This document shows, one piece after another, positions 44,990-54,344 of a stretch of DNA of 64,000 bases. This DNA is from Desulfovibrionaceae bacterium. Its GTDB lineage: Bacteria; Desulfobacterota; Desulfovibrionia; Desulfovibrionales; Desulfovibrionaceae. The stretch covers positions 101,728 through 165,727 of the forward strand of contig WRHY01000004.1 of assembly GCA_009783025.1 (NCBI GenBank). The letters run 5' to 3'. Position numbers and translations under genes: made by a program. Within the stretch, counting starts at the first letter, position 1; each line of letters starts with the position of its first letter. The notes beneath the pieces are model-generated. The model ran no database searches, had not been told where the DNA came from, and saw only the letters and a program-made list of their open reading frames with translations.

Positions 44990-45376
44990 ATGGGACGCAT
45001 TCTTTTTATCCGTGTGAGCGCGGAGACTTATGATGAAAAAGAGGTGATCCGGGCCTGGCCCAAGCTGTACGCTCTGGTTTGGCCGGACGCGGGGGCGGAT
45101 AGTTCCGACTCACCCGGTAAAATTACCCGCGACCTGTTGCCGGATTCCCAGCGCGGAGTGCTGCAACTGATGGATACGTTTGTGGAGCATGTCCATTTTG
45201 GGAATATGTCCGTAGCGGCGCGCAACGCTTTGGCTGGACCGGCTAAGGTACTGGAGCGCCTGCGAGCGGAATTGAATGAAGCCTTGGGCAACAGGGATGC
45301 GCAGACAGCCTCTAAGTTGACCAACGCCATTGAGGATGCGCTGGACAGCGCTGAAAGGGCTGTCCGGGAAATATAA
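44990..45376 (+). CDS. Conserved-looking hypothetical protein
   Basis: A 128-residue soluble protein that I do not recognise. It begins MGRILFIRVSAETYDE and has an acidic, helical C-terminal half (ERLRAELNEALGNRD to the end) that could form a coiled coil. No signal peptide or metal motif is visible. The codon use resembles that of its neighbours. It lies between the carboxylase genes and ssb, 8 bases after the family B element, and may share a transcript with ssb. Confidence 0.65.
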   Translation: MGRILFIRVSAETYDEKEVIRAWPKLYALVWPDAGADSSDSPGKITRDLLPDSQRGVLQLMDTFVEHVHFGNMSVAARNALAGPAKVLERLRAELNEALGNRDAQTASKLTNAIEDALDSAERAVREI

Positions 45377-45439
45377 GCGGTCCGGAACTGTAAAAAATAA
45401 AAAGCCGCGTAGGTAACATGCCACAAGAGGAGAATAACA

Positions 45440-45967
45440 ATGGTCAATAAAGTCATGCTGGTGGGACGCCTTGGGCGCGATCCCGAACTCAGGTATTCCT
45501 CCTCCGGGATGCCCATTGCCAACCTGCGCATTGCCACGGATGAATCATACGTGGATCGTGACGGCAACAAAGTGGAACGCACGGAATGGCACACGGTGGT
45601 GGTCTTTCAACGCGCCGCAGAAAACTGCGCCAATTTTCTGGCCAAAGGCAGTCTGGTGTTTGTGGAAGGCAGCTTGCAGACGCGCAAATGGCAGGATCAG
45701 CAGGGCCAGGATCGCTACACCACCGAGGTGAAGGCGCTGCGCGTGCAGTTCCTTGACCGCAAAGGCGCGCGTGACAACGCCCAGGACGGTGGTGGTTATC
45801 AGGATGCCGGCTACCAGGACGCCGCTCCGCAGGGCGGCTATCAGAGCGGCGCCAGTAACCGCGGTGGCGGGAACCAGGGCGGAAGCCGCAACGGACGCCC
45901 GCAGCAAGATGACCTGGGACCGGCCTTCCCTTCGGAAGCCAGCGGCATGGATGACGTGCCTTTTTAA
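45440..45967 (+). CDS. ssb: Single-stranded DNA-binding protein
   Basis: A 175-residue protein. The OB fold occupies residues 1-110: [40 protein letters not shown] and [17 protein letters not shown] glycine- and glutamine-rich flexible linker (about 112-160) follows, and the acidic tip MDDVPF closes it. The tip recruits replication and repair proteins in known SSBs. GAGGAG lies before the ATG. A family A repeat starts just after the stop. Confidence 0.97.
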   Translation: MVNKVMLVGRLGRDPELRYSSSGMPIANLRIATDESYVDRDGNKVERTEWHTVVVFQRAAENCANFLAKGSLVFVEGSLQTRKWQDQQGQDRYTTEVKALRVQFLDRKGARDNAQDGGGYQDAGYQDAAPQGGYQSGASNRGGGNQGGSRNGRPQQDDLGPAFPSEASGMDDVPF

Positions 45968-45969
45968 TG

Positions 45970-46166
45970 AGACCTCTGAGGGGGCTCAAACCAGCGGCTC
46001 AAAGGTCCCCATACAACGATACGTTGTAATAGGATGAACGTGAGCTTCATCATTGCTAGCCACACCCTCAGACTCCCCCGGCAGGGGAAATGATTTCCCC
46101 TGCACCCCTCATTACCTGAAAACAGCTTTGCTGTTTTCAGGTATGCCCGGTCCAGAGCCCCTCTCC
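45970..46166. repeat. Family A element with the extra module (A5)
   Basis: The hairpins at 46080-46103 (GGCAGGGGAAAT arms) and 46113-46143 (TACCTGAAAACAGC arms) are preceded by the module shared with A4. The module begins CTCAAACCAGCGGCTCAAAG, contains the small palindrome ACAACGATACGTTGT and ends GATGAACGTGAGCTTCATCA. It separates ssb from fdhE. Confidence 0.87.
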
Positions 46167-46198
46167 AACAAGCACTTGCCAACCCACATGAGGTTTTC

Positions 46199-47155
46199 AT
46201 GCCCGCGGACTTGCCTGAACAACCCGCTCAGCTTCTCAAGCGCTTGCAGCGTAAAATAGCGGAACTTGAGAGCAAGAAGATCATCCCGCCGGAACTTGTC
46301 TCCATAGTCACGCAAGTGAGTCTGCTGCAATGCAAAGCTGTGGAGGCGGTTCGTTTCGGTGCTGCCGGGGCCGCGGTATTGCCACAGGAGATTCTGGAAA
46401 AGCTGCCGCCCCCGGAGGTGCATCTTCAGGGAGTGTTTTTGCTGAATCAGGAGGATTTTCCGCTGGATTTCGCTCTGGCGGAGCGGCTGGTCCCGGCTAT
46501 TCTGGATATTTTGGACAAGAGCGCTCCCACGCTGGCGGCCTTGCGCCAGGAAGTGGAACAGGCGCTGAACGCGGACGCTTCCCTGCTACACATGGCAAGC
46601 AAGGAACTGTTGTCCCGGCAGAGCCTGGCCGGACGCGCGCCTGTGGCTGCCGAGGCAACGCCTCTGGCCGCCTGGGAAAAAAGCCATCCTGACTCTCCGG
46701 GCTTCTTCACTTTTGTCATCCGCGGCGCGATACTGCCTTCACTGGTCATGTCCGCGCATCTGTTGAGCAGGCATCATGACGCTGCCGCGTCCTGGTCTCA
46801 CGGCCACTGCCCGATTTGCGGCGGGCTTGCGCTTATGGGCAGGCTCCTGGATGATGGCGGCGCCCGCATGCACGTGTGTTCATTTTGCTTGTTTGAGTAT
46901 CGTGTGCCCCGCCTGGGCTGTCCCTTCTGTCTTGCCTCGGGCGAAGAAGGTTCCAGCTACTATGCCGCTGATGACGAGCCCGGATACCTGCTGGATGCCT
47001 GCTCAAGCTGTGGAAAATATATCAAGCTGGCGGATTTCAGAGCCCTTGACCGGGTCTGGGTACCCTTGCTGGATGATCTGGGCTCCCTGGCCCTTGACCT
47101 GTACGCCCGGCAACTCAACCTCACCCGGCCGACGTTGTCCGCCTGGGGCTTTTAG
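46199..47155 (+). CDS. fdhE: Formate dehydrogenase accessory protein FdhE
   Basis: A 318-residue cytoplasmic maturation protein. The C-terminal half carries four CxxC-type pairs that bind iron in FdhE: CPICGG, CSFCLFEY, CPFCLAS and CSSCGKYIK. The N-terminal helical half is variable, as usual. It is the first gene of the fdhE-fdhD-mobA-fdhA-fdhB run, and it is spaced three bases from fdhD. E. coli FdhE is needed for active respiratory formate dehydrogenases but is not part of the enzyme. Confidence 0.93.
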   Translation: MPADLPEQPAQLLKRLQRKIAELESKKIIPPELVSIVTQVSLLQCKAVEAVRFGAAGAAVLPQEILEKLPPPEVHLQGVFLLNQEDFPLDFALAERLVPAILDILDKSAPTLAALRQEVEQALNADASLLHMASKELLSRQSLAGRAPVAAEATPLAAWEKSHPDSPGFFTFVIRGAILPSLVMSAHLLSRHHDAAASWSHGHCPICGGLALMGRLLDDGGARMHVCSFCLFEYRVPRLGCPFCLASGEEGSSYYAADDEPGYLLDACSSCGKYIKLADFRALDRVWVPLLDDLGSLALDLYARQLNLTRPTLSAWGF

Positions 47156-47158
47156 TCC

Positions 47159-47923
47159 ATGCAAGGCAATAACGCCCCGGACCGCAGGGAACAGGTTGAG
47201 CTTAAAGTGCCCCAGTTTCGTGTCGGCGGCTGGAAAAGCATACTCGATACGGTTACGCAAGAAGTCGCCTTGACCGTTTCCTGGAGCGACCCGGCCTCGG
47301 GCGGAAAAGGCCGCAAGGAGTTGTGGGCATGGCCGGTTGAACTGGATCTGCTCGCCCTCGGCCATGTGCTGCTGGATGTTCTGCCTCCGGCCGAGGCCAT
47401 GCAAAGGACAGCCGAGGTGACCGTGACCGGCGAGCATTCTTGCGCGGTCATGTTGAAGGATAGTGCCGGGTCGGCTCCGCCGCCTCCGGTTTCCTGGGAT
47501 GAGAAAGCCCTGCTCCGGGCCATGCGGGACTTTATTTCCGCTGCCGGACTCTGGGATGTGACCGGCTGTTTTCACCGGGCCGGAGTTTTTGACCCAGCTT
47601 CAGGCCTCCTTTTGACCAGAGCCGAAGATATCGGCCGCCATAACTGTCTGGACCGGCTGGCCGGCTGGAGCGCCACAGGCGGCCAGCCGCTGTCGGACAA
47701 AGTTCTTCTCACCTCGGCCCGCATTACCGCGAGCTATTGCGCCAAAGCCCTTCGGGCGGGTTTTCGGATCCTGGTCAGCCAGGGGGCGGTGACTACCGCG
47801 TCCATTGCCATGGCGCGGGAAGCGGAGGCCACGCTTATCGGGTTCGCGCGCCCTGGCGAAGAACGCTTCACAGTTTTTTCGGATGATGCCCGGCGCATGG
47901 GCTATCCCGGCAAGGACGATTGA
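47159..47923 (+). CDS. fdhD: Sulfur carrier protein FdhD
   Basis: A 254-residue cytoplasmic protein. In E. coli FdhD moves sulfur from IscS to the bis-MGD cofactor before it enters formate dehydrogenase. The diagnostic part is RAEDIGRHNCLDRLAGW and the later LTSARITASYCAKALRAGF. The conserved TGGxH segment appears as VTGCFHRAGVF. I do not see the CxxC loop of E. coli FdhD, so this is a divergent member. It overlaps no gene but lies three bases from both fdhE and mobA, so the three are probably cotranscribed. Confidence 0.88.
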   Translation: MQGNNAPDRREQVELKVPQFRVGGWKSILDTVTQEVALTVSWSDPASGGKGRKELWAWPVELDLLALGHVLLDVLPPAEAMQRTAEVTVTGEHSCAVMLKDSAGSAPPPPVSWDEKALLRAMRDFISAAGLWDVTGCFHRAGVFDPASGLLLTRAEDIGRHNCLDRLAGWSATGGQPLSDKVLLTSARITASYCAKALRAGFRILVSQGAVTTASIAMAREAEATLIGFARPGEERFTVFSDDARRMGYPGKDD

Positions 47924-47926
47924 GCT

Positions 47927-48544
47927 ATGTCGGGGCAAAGCGCGGCGAAAACGCCGGTAACGGGCGTTGTTCTGGCGGGCGGACTCAGCTCCCGCCTGGG
48001 GCGCGACAAAGCGGTTCTCCAATTGCACGGCGAAGGCAAAACGCTCGACATGCTTGCCCGCAGCGCCGCCCTGTTGAAGCGCGTGTGCGGCAAGGTGATT
48101 ATCGTCGGCAGGCAAATCGCCGGGCATGTTTGCTATCTTGATGCCCTGCCCGGGAACGGGCCCCTGGGCGGCATTGCAACGGCTCTGCAAAGCACGGGAA
48201 CAGCCTGTCTGGTGCTGTCCTGCGACTTGCCCTTCATGGAAGAAGCGGTTCTTGAGCGTCTGCTGCGCGCGCATGAAACGCGCCCCGCGGGAACACTGTC
48301 AACAGTCTACAAGCAGCGGGAAACGGGCTATATAGAATCCCTCGTCGCTATTTACGAAGTAGACGCCCTGCCTCTTTTTGCAGCCTGCCTGAAAGACAAC
48401 AAGTTGAAAATCAGCCGCATCATCAGCGCTGAACAGCAGCATTTTCTGATGTATTCCACGGAAGAAGCATTGCCGTTCTTCAACATCAACTACCCGGCCG
48501 ACCTTAAAGTCGCCCGTCTTATGATCCGGATGCTCGGCAAGTGA
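47927..48544 (+). CDS. mobA: Molybdenum cofactor guanylyltransferase
   Basis: A 205-residue cytoplasmic enzyme that adds GMP to the metal-pterin to form the MGD cofactor used by formate dehydrogenase. The N-terminal nucleotide-binding signature is VVLAGGLSSRLGRDKAVL, followed by DALPGNGPLGGIATAL and LVLSCDLPFM. The C-terminal FFNINYPADLKVA is also typical. It is placed just before fdhA, which uses bis-MGD. No MobB domain is fused. Confidence 0.9.
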   Translation: MSGQSAAKTPVTGVVLAGGLSSRLGRDKAVLQLHGEGKTLDMLARSAALLKRVCGKVIIVGRQIAGHVCYLDALPGNGPLGGIATALQSTGTACLVLSCDLPFMEEAVLERLLRAHETRPAGTLSTVYKQRETGYIESLVAIYEVDALPLFAACLKDNKLKISRIISAEQQHFLMYSTEEALPFFNINYPADLKVARLMIRMLGK

Positions 48545-48784
48545 CCCGCAAGTATAGCGTCATATTTGACATAATGCATTGACGCCATTGCTTATTGCTA
48601 TAGTTGCCGCGAACTCTCATACTCTATTTCTATGCGTGTTTACTCTTTTACGAAGGCACGATAAGAACGAACATCATATCTTTATAGATTACGCATTACT
48701 TCCCTTTATCATATATTCCTTGGAGGAATCACGATTTTGGCTGTGTACTATTAATGGCGAATGCCCGGCAAAAGGAGGAAGCAG
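48545..48784 (+). promoter_or_regulatory. AT-rich leader of fdhA with inverted repeat
   Basis: A 240-base gap, clearly richer in AT than its surroundings. It contains GCGTCATATTTGACATAATG followed by CATTGACGC, whose ends form an inverted repeat (48558-48586). ATTTGACA is also found twice between moeA1 and the ModE-like gene. A promoter for fdhA is likely here, but I see no convincing -10/-35 pair. A strong AGGAGG precedes the fdhA ATG. Confidence 0.45.
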
Positions 48785-51700
48785 ATGGATCTGACGCGCA
48801 GGACGTTCATGAAGATGACGGCAGGGTCACTGGTGGCCTGCTCATTTGGAGGGCTTGGCATCAGCCTTGCCGAAGCCGCGGGGCAGGTGGAGATTGCCAA
48901 GCTCAAGGCGACTCTCCTGACGACAACTATTTGCAGCTACTGCTCCGTGGGCTGTGGTATCCTCGTGCATACCTCCGACAACGGAAAGGGAATTGCTGTC
49001 AATATGGAAGGGGATCCCGACCATCCCATCAACGAGGGCGCTCTTTGTCCCAAAGGCGCCTCGCTCCGTCAGCTTACCGATAACCACGCCCGCCCCACCA
49101 CGCCTCTGTACCGCGCGCCGGGCAGCGCCGAATGGAAAGAAGTGGACTGGGACTGGGCGATCAAGGAAATCGCCAAGAAAGTCAAGGCCACGCGGGACGC
49201 GACCTTTGTCGCAAAAAATGATAAAGGCGAAACGGTCAACAGAACCGACGGCATTGTGTCCTTTGGCTCCGCTGCCATGGATAACGAGGACTGCTGGACC
49301 TATCAGGCGTTTTTGCGCTCCCTTGGCCTGGCGGCTATCGAGTCGCAGGCCCGTCTCTGACACGGTCCGACTGTACCGGCTCTGGGAGAGTCGTTCGGAC
49401 GCGGCGCGATGACGAATCACTGGGGTGACCTTGCCAACAGTGATTGTATTCTAATAATGGGAGCCAATCCCGCTGAAAACCACCCCATTTCCTTTAAATG
49501 GGTCCTGCGGGCAAAAGATAGGGGAGCAACGCTCATTCACGTTGACCCCCGCTTCACCAAGACTTCGGCCAAATGCCATATCTATGCGCCGCTACGTTCG
49601 GGTACGGATATAGCTTTCCTTGGCGGGATGATTCGCTACATTCTGGATAATGACCTGTATTTCCATGAATATGTCAAGGAATACACCAACGCCGGTTTTG
49701 TGGTGGGCGACGCCTTTTCTTTTGAGGACGGCCTGTTCAGCGGCTATAATCCCGACAAGCAGAAGTATGACCGAAGCAAATGGGCCTTTGCCATGGATGA
49801 GAACGGCGTGCCCGTGCGCGACCCGAGTTTGCAGCATCCCCGCTGTGTGTTCAATTTGCTCAGAAAACACTATGACCGTTACACCCTGGACACGGTTTCC
49901 TCGGTCTGCGGCACCGCAAAAGAAGACTTGAAAAAGGTCTACGACGCTGTTGGGGCCACAGGCAAGCCGGACAAGGCCGCCACATCCATGTATGCCATGG
50001 GCTGGACGCAAAAAAGCGTGGGCGTGCAGAATATTCGCGCCATGGCCATAATTCAGTTGCTTCTCGGCAATATCGGCGTGGCAGGGGGCGGCGTCAACGC
50101 CCTGCGCGGCGAGTCCAATGTGCAGGGCTCCACGGACCAGGCGCTGCTCAGCCATATATGGCCCGGCTATCTTGACATCCCCATGTCGACCATGCCTACT
50201 TTCGAAGACTACAAGACCATGACCACGGCAAAGAGCTACGATGTCAAGAGTGTGAACTGGCTGAGCAATAAACCGAAGTATGCCGCCAGCTTGCTCAAGG
50301 CCTTTTACCCTGATGAAGACCTTGAAAATGCCTATGCAATGATGCCCAAGCTTGATGCCCACAGACCCATGGGGGATTACTTCTGGCTGGGTATCTTTGA
50401 TCGCATGCACAAAGGCGACTTCAAGGGCGTGTTTGCCTGGGGCATGAACCCGGCCTGCTCCGGGGCCAATGCCCAGAAGAACCGGGAAGCGTTCGGCAAG
50501 CTGGACTGGCTGGTCAACGTCAACCTGTTCGATAATGAAACCGGCTCCTTTTGGAAGGGTCCGGGCATGGACCCCGCGTCCATCAAGACCGAAGTCTTTT
50601 TTCTGCCCTGCGCGGATGCGGTCGAAAGAGAAGGCTCCATCCTTAACTCGGGCCGCTGGCAGCAGTGGCGCTACAAGGGGCCGAATTCCCACGGACAGAA
50701 GCGTGATGGCGACATCATGCTTTTGCTGGCCAAGGAACTCCGGGCTCTTTACCAGGCCGAGGGCGGCGCTTTTCCGGATCCGGTGCTCAAGCTGAACATT
50801 GAGGCCTGGGATGAGGGCAATGCGTATTCGGCCGACAAGGTGGCCAGGCTGATGAACGGCTACTTCCTCAAGGATACCGTTGTCGGCGACAAGAGCTTCA
50901 AGAAAGGGCAGCAGGTGCCCGGATTTCCCTTCCTCACGACTGACGGCTCCACCGCCAGCGGCTGCTGGCTGATATGCGGTTCCTATACTGATGAGGGGAA
51001 CCACATGAAGCGCCGCAGCAAGGAACAAACCCCGGAACAGGCGAATATCGGGCTTTATCCCAACTGGGCGTATGCCTGGCCGCTGAACCGGCGCATTCTC
51101 TACAACCGTGCCGGTGTGGATAAAAACGGCGTTCCCTTCAATCCCGCAAAGGCAGTCATTCAATGGAAGGACGGCAAATGGGTGGGAGATGTGCCGGACG
51201 GCGGAGCCGCTCCCGGAGCCGTGCACCCCTTCATCATGCAGCACCACGGTCTCGGCGCTCTCTACGGACCCGGCCGCGCGGACGGCCCTTTTCCCGAGCA
51301 CTATGAGCCCTTTGAATCGCCCATAGCCAAACATCCGTTCTCAAACCAATCCACCAACCCGGCAGCCATCCCTTTTAAAGGCGAGACCTTTGCCGTGGAC
51401 GATCCGGAGTTTCCGTACATTTGTTCGACCTACCGGGTTACCGAACACTGGCAAACGGGCGTTATGACCCGCCGGACGGCCTGGTTGGTGGAAATGGAAC
51501 CCCAGATGTTCTGCGAAATGGACCCCAAACTGGCCGCTGCCCTGTCCGTCAATAACGGAGATATAGTGGAGCTTAGCAGCAAGCGCGGCAAGGTCGATGC
51601 GGTGGCCATGGTCACCGAACGACTGCAGCCAGTCACCGTTCTTGGCAAAGAGGTTCACATGGTGGGCATTCCCTGGCACTATGGATGGGTGGTGCCCGAA

Positions 51701-51811
51701 GATGGCGGTGATTCGGCCAACCTGATCACCCCTTCCATCGCGGAACCCAATGCCGGGACACCGGAAACCAAAGCTTTCATGGTTAACGTCAAGAAGAAGG
51801 CAAAGGGGTAA
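48785..51811 (+). CDS. fdhA: Periplasmic formate dehydrogenase alpha subunit, selenocysteine
   Basis: A 1008-residue W/Mo-bis-MGD catalytic subunit that oxidises formate to CO2. The twin-arginine signal (TRRTFMKMTAGSLVAC, cut near LAEA) exports the folded enzyme. The 4Fe-4S motif is CSYCSVGC with ALCPKG. An in-frame TGA at 49358-49360 lies in ARLxHGPTV, the known selenocysteine position, and the frame continues unbroken for 816 more codons. The later half has IQLLLGNIGVAGGGVNALRG and a C-terminal cofactor-binding domain. AGGAGG lies before the ATG at 48785. A gene caller that reads TGA as stop would split it. There is no membrane subunit next to it, which fits the soluble FdhAB type known from Desulfovibrio. 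Confidence 0.95.
49358..49400 (+). promoter_or_regulatory. SECIS-like hairpin after the fdhA UGA codon
   Basis: After the TGA, GTCC and GACT pair with AGTC and GGAC, with a bulge. The apical part CTC TGG GAG forms a short stem with G and T in the loop. The distance from the codon fits a bacterial selenocysteine insertion element bound by SelB. Confidence 0.7.
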
Positions 51812-51814
51812 GCC

Positions 51815-52465
51815 ATGGGTAAGTGTATCTTAGTGGATCTCACACGTTGTACCGGTTGCCGTGGCTGCCAAGTCGCCTGTAAGCAATGGAAAAACCTGCC
51901 GGCGGAAAAGACCAGAAATACCGGCACGCACCAAAACCCGCCGGATCTCTCCGACAAAACCATCCGCTTGGTGCGTTTCACCGAAGTCAAAGAGAATGGA
52001 AAACTGCAATGGCTCTTTTTTCCGGAACAGTGCAGACATTGTTATAGCGCGCCTTGCAAACGCGCGGCGGATGACTTTAGCGAAGGCCTCATCATGCAGG
52101 ATGGCGCTACCGGGGCCGTCTACCCGTCCGCAAAAAAAGGCGATATCAGCGTGAAAGCGGCTAAAGCCATCCGCGAAAGCTGTCCCTATGATATTCCCCG
52201 GTCCAGTCCTGACGGCACGGGTGTTTTCAAATGCGACTTCTGCTTTGATCGGATCAGTAACGGCATGAAACCTTCCTGTGTGCTCACTTGTCCTACGGAT
52301 GCTTTGGTTTACGGCGACGAGGAGGAGATTGTCGACCTGGCCGTGCAGAGACTGAAAACCATACGCAAGGAATACCCAAAGGCTTATTTGGGAGATCCCG
52401 CCAACACCAGAGTGATTTATCTTTTTCAGACGGATCATCGCTTGTATTACCAGGATCCGGTGTAG
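51815..52465 (+). CDS. fdhB: Formate dehydrogenase iron-sulfur beta subunit
   Basis: A 216-residue electron-transfer subunit with ferredoxin-type 4Fe-4S motifs: CTGCRGCQVACKQW near the start, CRHCYSAPCK in the middle, then CPYDIP, CDFCFDRI and CVLTCPTDAL. These would carry electrons from the alpha subunit to a periplasmic cytochrome c3. It has no signal peptide and probably leaves the cell bound to the Tat-exported alpha subunit. It begins three bases after fdhA. Its TAG stop (52463-52465) is the first codon of a family C repeat. Confidence 0.94.
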   Translation: MGKCILVDLTRCTGCRGCQVACKQWKNLPAEKTRNTGTHQNPPDLSDKTIRLVRFTEVKENGKLQWLFFPEQCRHCYSAPCKRAADDFSEGLIMQDGATGAVYPSAKKGDISVKAAKAIRESCPYDIPRSSPDGTGVFKCDFCFDRISNGMKPSCVLTCPTDALVYGDEEEIVDLAVQRLKTIRKEYPKAYLGDPANTRVIYLFQTDHRLYYQDPV

Positions 52466-52615
52466 GGGCAGTTCCCAAATAGCTCTTTTGTCCAAATAGC
52501 CGCGTCACCCGGCCCTTTTTGCTCCGGTCGAGTACCATAAGAGTACACTCCCTTCGCAAAAAGGGCCGGGTTCCTTGCTCTTGGAGCAAAACTTCTCATT
52601 TGGAAACCGCCCCTA
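52463..52615. repeat. Family C element after fdhB (C2)
   Basis: The ends are TAGGGGCAGTTCCCAAATAG and the inverse GGAAACCGCCCCTA. The centre is core I in inverted orientation (GAGTACCATAAGAGTACACTC). The first TAG is the fdhB stop codon. It lies between fdhB and the aldehyde oxidoreductase remnant. Confidence 0.9.
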
Positions 52616-52664
52616 ACGCATGCGCCGCTAGATTGCGCGGCATGCATTTTGCGAGTAAAATCCT

Positions 52665-53982
52665 TTGCAATTCAAAATTGTACGTGTCAACATGGCTACC
52701 AAGGAATGCCGCTTTGAAGAGACCCCGACACAATATTCCGGGCTCGGCGGACGCGGCCTGACTTCGACCATTGTGGCTTCCGAGGTTGAACCGGCTTGCG
52801 GCCCGTTCGGACCGCACAACAAGCTCGTGTTCGCGCCCGGCCTTCTGGGCGGGACCAACTGTGCCAGTTCCAATCGCATTTCCGTGGGTTGTAAGAGCCC
52901 CATGACCGGCGGCATCAAGGAAGCCAATTCCGGCGGCCAGCCGGGCGAACATCTCGCCAAAATGGGTATTAGCGCGCTTATTATCGAGGATATTGCCGAG
53001 GATGGCGTCTGGTATCAACTTGAGTTGGTAAAAGATAGCGCCAGACTCGTTCCCTGTACGGTCAGCGGGCTGAATAACTACGACGCTGTTGTCAAACTCG
53101 TGCAGCAGTATGGCGATAGGTGCAGCTACATCACCATCGGCCGCGCCGGGGAGTTTCGCCTTAGCGCCGCGAGTATCGCGTTCACGGATCCCAAGCTGCG
53201 CCCGTCACGCCATGCCGGGCGCGACGGCATGGGCGCGGTCATGGGCGCCAAAGGCCTGAAAGCCATCATTGTCAATCCGGAAGGCGCTGCCCAATCCCCG
53301 CTCAACGCCCCGGAAGCCTTCAAGGAATCGGCCAAGCGTTTTGCCAAGGCGCTCGGCCATTCTGTTTTTGCGGACCATGACGCGGCTTCCGGCGAGGAAC
53401 GCGGCTGCATGGCCGGCTGTATCATGCGCTGCCACGGTATCTCTCCGAACAAGAAAGCCAAGGTCTTTGGAGCGTTCGGTCCTGATTCCGGCATCACCGA
53501 TCCGGATATGATCGCCTGCTACAATACCATCTGTGATGATGTCGGCGTGGATGCCATCGACGTTGGGCGCGCGCTGGCCGTGCTCATGGAAGCGGGTATC
53601 TTGAAATTCGGCGATGCCAAAGGCGCGCTCAAGCTCATGGAAGAGATCGGCAAGGGTTCGGCCATAGGTCGCGTGCTCGGCTGCGGCGCGGGGATAGCCG
53701 GAAAAGTTTACGGCTTGCGGCAGACACCCGTGGCCAAGAGGCAGCGTCCGCCGCGCAATCTCCAGATAAGCACGGCAACCGTGGACACCACCGGCCTTTG
53801 CCTGTTCGTGGCCTCCACTGTTCTGGACAATCCCGATGCCTTGGCCGCTGTCGTAGAAATGCTCAATGCCAAGTACGGCCTTTCCCTTACGCTGGATGAC
53901 CTGACCAACCTGGGCAGGAAAGTGCTGGAGACCGGAAATGGATTTTAACCGCCGGGCGGGCTTGAGCGAGGCCGCTCTTTAA
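52665..53982 (+). pseudogene. Decayed aldehyde:ferredoxin oxidoreductase
   Basis: The frame starts with TTG (no ATG) at MQFKIVRVNMATKE and keeps the N-terminal cofactor domain (GLGGRGLTSTIVASEVEP, SVGCKSPMTGGIKEANSGG) and the cluster region (CMAGCIMRCHG and TICDDVGVDAIDVG). Three signs point to decay. Only 427 residues remain of a family usually near 580-600. At about 53735-53755 VAKRQRPPRN joins directly to LQISTATVDTTGLCLF, losing a conserved stretch (family recalled, not aligned). A +1 shift by an extra G at 53934-53935 gives a stop at 53946-53948; the other frame continues EMDFNRRAGLSEA, the expected family sequence, before ending at 53982. It was probably a tungsten enzyme for aldehydes. 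Confidence 0.75.
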
Positions 53983-54075
53983 AAAGGAAATTATATACTA
54001 ACTAGCCGAATTGCTGAATCCAGACGCGGCCTGACCTGCAAGCACATTCAGTGTGATGAAAATTTGGGTGTTCTG

Positions 54076-54309
54076 CTATGCCTTTGTCGTTTGGAGTCCA
54101 TCAAACAATTTAAATATATTTAAAACTTCAACGTTTATATTTTTGTTACCAGTCTCTTTGTCACCATACCTCACGTTGGCTTTCCAATATGGGTCACGAT
54201 TTGTTGCATATGAAATAACAGAAATATCTAAATGTTCCTGTATTATTGTCTCACTATGTCTCTGCGCCATGCCTTTTTTCCCTTTTTTTCCTTTCCCTGG
54301 CTTGCTCAT
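54076..54309 (-). CDS. Small basic protein of an AT-rich two-gene cassette
   Basis: A 77-residue protein that I do not recognise. It begins with a strongly basic MSKPGKGKKGKKGMAQRH tract and continues with a mixed, beta-rich-looking part (ISVISYATNRDPYWKANVRY). GGAG lies eight bases before the ATG, which supports a real gene. It lies 35 bases after the 333-residue membrane protein gene on the same strand, and both are far richer in AT than their neighbours. The two are probably one transcript acquired together. Confidence 0.6.
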   Translation of the reverse strand: MSKPGKGKKGKKGMAQRHSETIIQEHLDISVISYATNRDPYWKANVRYGDKETGNKNINVEVLNIFKLFDGLQTTKA

Positions 54310-54344
54310 TACATTGGCTCCGTTCTAAAGTTATTGGACATTTG

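Noticed and set aside
48579..48794. A 71-residue hydrophobic frame upstream of fdhA
   Set aside because: It has no ribosome site, overlaps the fdhA start and lies in an AT-rich leader where such frames arise by chance.
49592..51334. A 580-codon minus-strand frame opposite fdhA
   Set aside because: It mirrors the formate dehydrogenase gene and has no recognisable motif.
49409..51811. A separate 800-residue oxidoreductase gene starting at ATG 49409
   Set aside because: It has no ribosome site and lacks the cluster domain. It is in frame with the upstream 191 codons across a TGA at the known selenocysteine position, so it is the rest of fdhA.
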